Origin: JAKLKS01 sp964370855
Lineage (GTDB): Bacteria > Planctomycetota > JAJSAM01 > JAKLKS01
Direction of reading: 5' to 3'
NCBI GenBank assembly: GCA_964370855.1
Contig: CAYJMF010000004.1
Span: 62,001 to 126,000, forward strand
Length of the DNA: 64,000 nucleotides
The notes under the pieces were generated by a model, which saw only the letters and a program-made list of their open reading frames with translations, made no database searches and was not told the origin of the DNA. This document shows, one piece after another, positions 59,860-64,000 of the stretch. Made by a program: the position numbers and the translations under genes. Every line of letters starts with the position of its first letter. Within the stretch, counting starts at the first letter, position 1.

Positions 59860-60863
59860 CTACTTATGGCGCCGGTACGCCTCCTGGAGGATCTCGATCC
59901 AGGGGCTGTCGGGCACCTGGATCTCCAGCGGGTCCTGGCCGAGCTTCTCGAAGGCCTTGAACTGGTCCGCCGTGAAGTCGCGGCGGAAGGCCTCCACGGC
60001 GTCCCGCTTCACCCCCTCGATGCGGGCGGCGTAGGTCTCCCCCGACCCCGACCCCGGCACCGGCTCGCTGGCGAGCATCCCGAAGATCTCGATCATCCGC
60101 GGCTGCGCCTCCTCGGGCTTGCCGAGGAGGACGTCGAGGAGGTCGTCGAGGGGGACGCGGCCGCCGGCGGTGGGGGTGCGGAGGAGCCCGATCATCTCCT
60201 CCTGCCCCTTGAGGACGGCGAGGCGGACCCCCTCCCGCTGGGAGGGCTCGAGCTCCAGCTCCGCGGCGAACTGGGAGAGCGGGGGCTTGCGCTCCCCGGG
60301 AGGGGAGGCCTTCTCCCCGGCCTTCACCGCCTCGGCCTCCCGGGCGGCGACCTCCTCGCGGACGAGGTCCTTCACGAGGGCGCGGAGCGGGGCGGCGGCG
60401 GCGGGCGAAAGCGCCCCCGGCCCGGGCCCCCCCGGGGGGCCCCGGGCGGGGGGGGGGGCGGCGCCGGCGGCGGCGGCGCCGGCGCGGGGGGCCCCCCCCC
60501 CCCCCCCCCAAGCCCCGCCCCCATCCAAGNNNNNNNNNNGCGGGGGGGGGGGGGGGGGGGGGGGGGGGGCCACCGCCCCCCCGGCCCGGCCGCCCGGGGG
60601 GCGCCCGGGCCGGCGGAGGGAGCGGCCCCGTCGGAGGTTCCGCCGGCGAGGAGGGCCTCCAGCCGCACGACCCTCTCCTCGACCGATTCCATGGCGTCGG
60701 CGGCGTCGGCGGCCCCGGCCCCGGCGGCGGCGCCGCCGGGAACGGAGCGCCGCACCGCCGCGATCTCGGCGCGGAGGGCGGCGTTCTCCTGGAGGGCGTA
60801 GCCGGCCAGCGCGAGGGAGGCGACGGACAGAGCGACTCCGGCGGCGAGAAGAGCGCGGCTCAT
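59860..60863 (-). CDS. Membrane-anchored or secreted hypothetical protein, interrupted by an assembly gap
   Basis: From ATG 60863 the frame gives a signal anchor (MSRALLAAGVALSVASLALAGYALQ), a coiled coil (ENAALRAEIAAVRRS) and an acidic/Gly-rich linker up to a 10-N gap at 60530. After the gap, a frame in a different phase encodes a helical C-terminal part (LVREEVAAREAEAVKAGEK; RREAVRL-type helices; FTADQFKAFEKLGQDPLEI) ending at TAG 59860. Long runs of C and G flank the gap, so the phase change is probably a sequencing artefact and one gene is likely. Function unknown. Confidence 0.6.
60530..60539. other. 10-N assembly gap in homopolymer sequence
   Basis: Ten N bases with long C runs to the left (about 60491-60509) and a long G run to the right (about 60540-60569). 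The true length is unknown. Confidence 0.95.
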
Positions 60864-60933
60864 GGCGGACTCCCTGGGTGATGAGGCTCCGGTTGAATCG
60901 TACACCGGTGGGGGGGGAGCGGTTCCCGGGCCG

Positions 60934-61278
60934 CTACCGCGCCGCGGCGCGGAGGTCCCGGAGCGCAACCTTCAGCCGCTCCTGCGCCGCGGGCACGGCC
61001 CGCACGGAGAGGATGCCGCCCCTTTGCCAGAATGTCTCCGGGATCCCCTCGCTCCAGCAGGAGACGTCGAGAACGCGGTGGACCCAGGCGTCGGCGGCCT
61101 CGCGGCTCGTGAAGACGGGGGACGCGGCACCCTCGGCCCGGAACAGGTCGCGGAGATCGTGGACCTCGAGGACGACGTCGTTCCGGGGGACGGGGGGGGC
61201 GGGCGGGGCGTCGGCGGTGCAGGCGGCGAGGAGGGGGAGCAGGAGCAGGAAGGGGAGCAGGGCGGCGGGGGCTCTCAC
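60934..61278 (-). CDS. Small predicted lipoprotein
   Basis: 114 residues from GTG 61278 (GAGGAGG upstream). Lipoprotein signal LLPFLLLLPLLAAC with Cys near residue 19. The mature part has VVLEVHDLRDLF...WVHRVLDVSCWSEG...GGILSVRAVPAAQERLKVALRDL. This resembles a short domain common in secreted Planctomycetes proteins ('VYDVRDL...W...G.L.V..P..Q..V...L..L'). It follows the 61299 gene by 20 bases on the same strand, so it is probably in the same operon. Confidence 0.68.
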   Translation of the reverse strand: MRAPAALLPFLLLLPLLAACTADAPPAPPVPRNDVVLEVHDLRDLFRAEGAASPVFTSREAADAWVHRVLDVSCWSEGIPETFWQRGGILSVRAVPAAQERLKVALRDLRAAAR

Positions 61279-61298
61279 GGGCACCTCCTCTCGTTTCC

Positions 61299-62588
61299 CT
61301 ACTTCTTCGCCTTCTCCTTCACGGAGTCGAGGACGAAATCCATCGCCGGATCCTCGAACTCGTTCCCGCGGTAGGCGAGCAGGGTCACGTCGAAGGTCGT
61401 CATGTGGCCCGCCTTGCTCTTCCAGTACCAGGTCCGCTGCGCGAGGGCCTCCCCGTCGTCGTCCTGGCCCACGATCTCGTAGAGGTAGCCGGCGTCGCAC
61501 CCCCTCAGCTTCCCCTTGAGGAGCCCGCGCTTGGACTTCACGGACTTGTAGCCCCGGGCCTCGATGCCGAAGTTCTTGTCGGCGAGCCCCTTCAGGTTGT
61601 CCCCGCCCACCACGGAGCCGTCGGCCAGGGTCCAGTTGGTGGTCCACTTGTAGTCGTCGAAAGCGAGGCTGCGGAGCGTTCGGAAGTCGTGGGTGAACTG
61701 GTGGATCGCGGTGCCGGAGGAGGTCGGGGCGGCCCAGTGGCGGCTGCGGGGGATCTCGAGGGTCAGCCCGTTGGGGAGGTCGCAGGTCGTGGTGACGAAG
61801 TCGACCTTCGGCTTCTTGAGGCCGAGCAGCCTCACGACCGCAGCGGCGTCGTTGCGGGCGGTGAGGAGGTCGAGGTCGTCGGGGTGGGCCTTCTCCATGG
61901 GCTCGATGAGGTCGAGGGCCTTCTGGACCATGTGCTCGGCGCCCTTCTCCTTGCGGGCGTGGGCGAGATGGCCCCGCCGCAGCATGGCCAGGGCGACGCG
62001 GCCCGCGGGAAGCGGTTCGCCCGCGTGGGCGGCGAGGGCCTTCGCCCCGAGCCCGTCGATGCGCTCGAAGAGCCCCGGCACGTCGGCCTTCTCGAGGAAG
62101 GCCGCCTCGGCCAGGATCCTCGCCTCCTCGGCGAGGTCGACGCCCTTCCCCGGGTCCTTCCCGTAGGCGGCCGCGAAGTCGTCGGCGGCGGCGGTGAAGG
62201 AGGCTGGGTCGGCCGCCTCCTTCAGCTCCAGGGAGAGGCGGGCACCGGCCAGGCGGGCGCAGGCGCGGGCGCGGAGGGGCTCCGCCGCGTCGGGCTTGCC
62301 CTCGGCGCACTCCGAGGCCATGGCGAGGAGGAGCGCCCCCAGCTTCTTCGCGTCGGCGGGCTTCCTCGCCAGGTCCTCGACGTTACCGGCGGCCCGATCG
62401 CAGAGCTTGCGGAGGGACTCCGGGGCCTTGACCCACCGCTCCCGGGCTCCCGGAAGCTCGAGGGCCGTGACGACGGCCGCGGAGGCCCCCGACTCGACGA
62501 GCTCGCACAGCGCGTCGAGCTCCGTGTCGGCGGCGGGAGCGGGGGGAAGGGCGAGGGACACGGCGAATGCGAATGCGTGGATGATCAT
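61299..62588 (-). CDS. Secreted hypothetical protein
   Basis: 429 residues with a signal peptide (MIIHAFAFAVSLALPPAPAA), a largely helical N-terminal half (about 25-245) with TPR-like character (AMLRRGHLAHARKEKGAEHMVQKALDLIEPMEKAHPDDLDLLTARNDAA), and a beta-rich C-terminal half (about 255-425, FVTTTCDLPNGLTLEIPRSRHW; LAFDDYKWTTNWTLADGSVVGGDN). GGGAGG precedes ATG and TAGACT (62621-62616, - strand) is the likely -10 box. Family not recognised. Confidence 0.74.
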   Translation of the reverse strand: MIIHAFAFAVSLALPPAPAADTELDALCELVESGASAAVVTALELPGARERWVKAPESLRKLCDRAAGNVEDLARKPADAKKLGALLLAMASECAEGKPDAAEPLRARACARLAGARLSLELKEAADPASFTAAADDFAAAYGKDPGKGVDLAEEARILAEAAFLEKADVPGLFERIDGLGAKALAAHAGEPLPAGRVALAMLRRGHLAHARKEKGAEHMVQKALDLIEPMEKAHPDDLDLLTARNDAAAVVRLLGLKKPKVDFVTTTCDLPNGLTLEIPRSRHWAAPTSSGTAIHQFTHDFRTLRSLAFDDYKWTTNWTLADGSVVGGDNLKGLADKNFGIEARGYKSVKSKRGLLKGKLRGCDAGYLYEIVGQDDDGEALAQRTWYWKSKAGHMTTFDVTLLAYRGNEFEDPAMDFVLDSVKEKAKK

Positions 62589-62667
62589 GGATCCTGCCTC
62601 CCGATTCCTTCCCCGAGTCTACCCCGCGCGGGGGGCGGGGGGAAGGGGGGGCGCCGCCGTCACACTC

Positions 62668-62700
62668 CCGGGGAGCGGTTTGTCTTATCGGACTCCCCGG
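62668..62700. promoter_or_regulatory. Inverted repeat upstream of the TetR gene
   Basis: CCGGGGAG (62668-62675) and CTCCCCGG (62693-62700), 8-bp arms separated by 17 bases. It precedes TATATC (62706-62711), which lies six bases before ATG 62718. A candidate TetR operator and promoter. Confidence 0.42.
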
Positions 62701-62717
62701 TCCGGTATATCCGTGGG

Positions 62718-63380
62718 ATGGAATCGCCGAAGACCGCCCGCCGGGGCCGCCCCCCGGACCCCGAGCGCCGCGCCCGCATGCGGGAGCGGATCCTCGAGGC
62801 CGCGGCCCGGGCCTTCGCCCGGCACGGGTTCGCGGAGACCGGCGTGGACGAGGTCGCGGCCCTCCTCGGGGTCGGCAAGGCCACGGTCTACCGCCATTTC
62901 CCGCACAAGGGGGATCTCCTCCTCGCCGCCGCGGACATGCGCATGGTCCAGCTGAGGAAGGCCGTGGATCGTTCCGTGGCCGGCTGCCGCGATCCCCTCG
63001 AGTCCGTCCGCCTCGCCGCCCGCGCCTACCTCGGCTTCTGCGACGCCCACCCCGACGTGGTGGACCTCATCGTCCAGGAGCGGGCCGCCTTCCCCCGCCG
63101 CCGCCGCACGACGTACTTCCAGCACCGCGACGAGAACCTTAAGCCCTGGAACGACCTCTTCCGCGGCCTCATGGACGCGGGGGTCGTCCGCCGCATGCCC
63201 CCCTCCCGCATCACGGACGTCCTCGGGGACGCCCTCTACGGGACCATGGTCGTCAACCACTTCTCGGGACGCCGCCGATCCCTGGATCGGCAAACCCGGG
63301 ACCTCCTGGACGTCGCCTTCCGGGGGATCCTGGCGCGGCCCGCACGGGGCCCCGGGCCCCGGAGGAAAGGATCACGATGA
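62718..63380 (+). CDS. TetR/AcrR-family transcriptional regulator
   Basis: 220 residues. N-terminal TetR helix-turn-helix: RERILEAAARAFARHGFAETGVDEVAALLGVGKATVYRHFPHKGDLLLAA. The C-terminal ligand-binding half is unassigned. The ATG of the membrane fusion protein gene overlaps the stop (ATGA), the usual layout of a repressor heading an efflux operon. TATATC six bases before ATG 62718 suggests a leaderless message; an inverted repeat covering the -35 region may be its operator. Confidence 0.9.
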   Translation: MESPKTARRGRPPDPERRARMRERILEAAARAFARHGFAETGVDEVAALLGVGKATVYRHFPHKGDLLLAAADMRMVQLRKAVDRSVAGCRDPLESVRLAARAYLGFCDAHPDVVDLIVQERAAFPRRRRTTYFQHRDENLKPWNDLFRGLMDAGVVRRMPPSRITDVLGDALYGTMVVNHFSGRRRSLDRQTRDLLDVAFRGILARPARGPGPRRKGSR

Positions 63381-64000
63381 GGAACCCCGTACTCGCCCTC
63401 GCCCTCCTCGCCGCCGCGGCGCCCGGCGCCGTCCTCGCCGAGGGGGGCCCTCCCCCGGCCGCGGTCCGCGTGGAGCCGGTCCGGAAGGAGAAGCTCCAGG
63501 ACCGCCGCCTCGTCACCGGCGAGGTGAGGGCGCTCCGGCGCTCCGCCGTGGCGGCCCGCGAGGGAGGCCCCCTCGTCGAGGTCGCCGTCCGCGAGGGGGA
63601 TGCCGTCGCCGAGGGCGCCCTCCTCGCCCGCGTGGACGACGTGCGCCTCCGCCTCGACCTCGCCGCCCTGGAGTCCGAGAACGGGACCCTCGAGGCCCTC
63701 CTCGAGGTGCGCCGCTCGGAGAAGGAGAAGGCGGAGCGGGACCTCGCGACCCTCCGGGGGCTCGCCGAGCGGGGCGCCACCAATCCCCGCGAGGTGGCCG
63801 ACGCCGCCACGGCGCTGCGCACCGTGGACGCCCGCATCGCCGAGGCGGGGGCGGAGAAGGCCGTCCTCGCCGCCCGCGCCGCCGTGCTCTCCCGGCGCAT
63901 CGCCGACACCGTCGTCCGCGCTCCCTTCGCCGGCGAGATCGTCCTGCGCAGCGCGGAGGTCGGGCAGTGGGTGTCCGAGGGGGCGGTCGTCGCGGAGATC
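63377..64000 (+). CDS. RND/HlyD-type efflux membrane fusion protein, N-terminal part, cut by window edge
   Basis: 208 residues visible from ATG 63377, open to the right edge. Signal peptide (MRNPVLALALLAAAAPGAVLA), then the barrel/lipoyl segment (VTGEVRALRRSAVAAREGGPLVEVAVREGDAVAEGALLARVDD) and a helical hairpin (LRLDLAALESENGTLEALLEVRRSEKEKAERDL; GATNPREVADAATALRTVDARIAEAGAE). The second lipoyl half begins at IADTVVRAPFAGEIVLRSAEVGQWVSEG. These are the classic parts of AcrA/HlyD periplasmic adaptors. The transporter and outer-membrane genes would follow to the right. Coupled to the TetR gene by ATGA. Confidence 0.88.
   Translation, partial: MRNPVLALALLAAAAPGAVLAEGGPPPAAVRVEPVRKEKLQDRRLVTGEVRALRRSAVAAREGGPLVEVAVREGDAVAEGALLARVDDVRLRLDLAALESENGTLEALLEVRRSEKEKAERDLATLRGLAERGATNPREVADAATALRTVDARIAEAGAEKAVLAARAAVLSRRIADTVVRAPFAGEIVLRSAEVGQWVSEGAVVAEI

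Noticed and set aside
1..64000. CRISPR arrays, tRNA or rRNA genes, IS elements with transposase
   Set aside because: None recognised. No regularly spaced repeats, no cloverleaf or rRNA blocks and no transposase-like protein; a weak tRNA could be missed by eye.

Overview
The window is very GC-rich, gene-dense bacterial DNA with mostly short intergenic gaps. The gene content suggests a free-living Gram-negative-type bacterium, perhaps Planctomycetota or a related deep-branching high-GC lineage. The grounds are ECF sigma factors fused to carboxypeptidase-regulatory-like repeats, an RI-type LRR lipid-free secreted protein, NHL-repeat secreted proteins, a CX4CH haem motif, many lipoproteins and a Rex regulator. 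This is inference from content only; no rRNA or tRNA was recognised.

Region 1 (1-23.7 kb) is the most interesting part. It is a redox and anion-transport island with four TSUP (TauE/SafE/DUF81) permeases and four paralogous dikinase-like proteins. Each dikinase-like protein joins an N-terminal helical segment, a PPDK/PEP-synthase ATP-grasp domain, a phosphohistidine swivel domain and a novel C-terminal domain in place of the usual TIM barrel (one copy is cut by the left edge). The island also holds two dCache-type sensor histidine kinases, three receiver-only response regulators, two small membrane proteins encoded just ahead of a permease, a TIGR02186-like membrane protein, a cytidylate-kinase-like/BON fusion, a DsrMK/TmcBC-like cytochrome b and Fe-S oxidoreductase pair, and the NADH-sensing repressor Rex. 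hemA follows. Four TGTGA-N6-TCACA-type dyads (3443, 15300, 22782, 23720) tie these operons together. A 169-bp near-perfect palindrome separates two convergent operons at 7.8 kb.

Region 2 (25-38 kb) is accessory: a secreted TPR-like protein, a GNAT-GrpB fusion, a large LRR protein, a Doc/AbrB-type toxin-antitoxin operon with a clear promoter and operator, two large carboxypeptidase-regulatory-like proteins, an AraC-GyrI regulator whose 3' end runs into a truncated hicB, and an exported VOC protein.

Region 3 (38-58.5 kb) contains a PhoX-like protein, a divergent pair of membrane-tethered ECF sigma factors with long extracytoplasmic beta-repeat tails, two tandem membrane-anchored paralogues, a HEVAH metallopeptidase, an AI-2E-family permease, an NHL-repeat protein followed by a haem-motif protein, and a HEAT-like protein.

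Region 4 (58.5-64 kb) has an AAA_14/DUF4143 ATPase with a large AT-rich palindrome over its start, a gene broken by a 10-N assembly gap in homopolymer sequence, a small lipoprotein, a secreted hypothetical protein, and a TetR regulator overlapping the start of an RND/HlyD-type membrane fusion protein that runs off the right edge.

A recurring -10-like hexamer (TAGGAT, TAGCAT, TAGACT, TACAAT) lies 6-10 nt before many start codons, so leaderless transcription appears common here.
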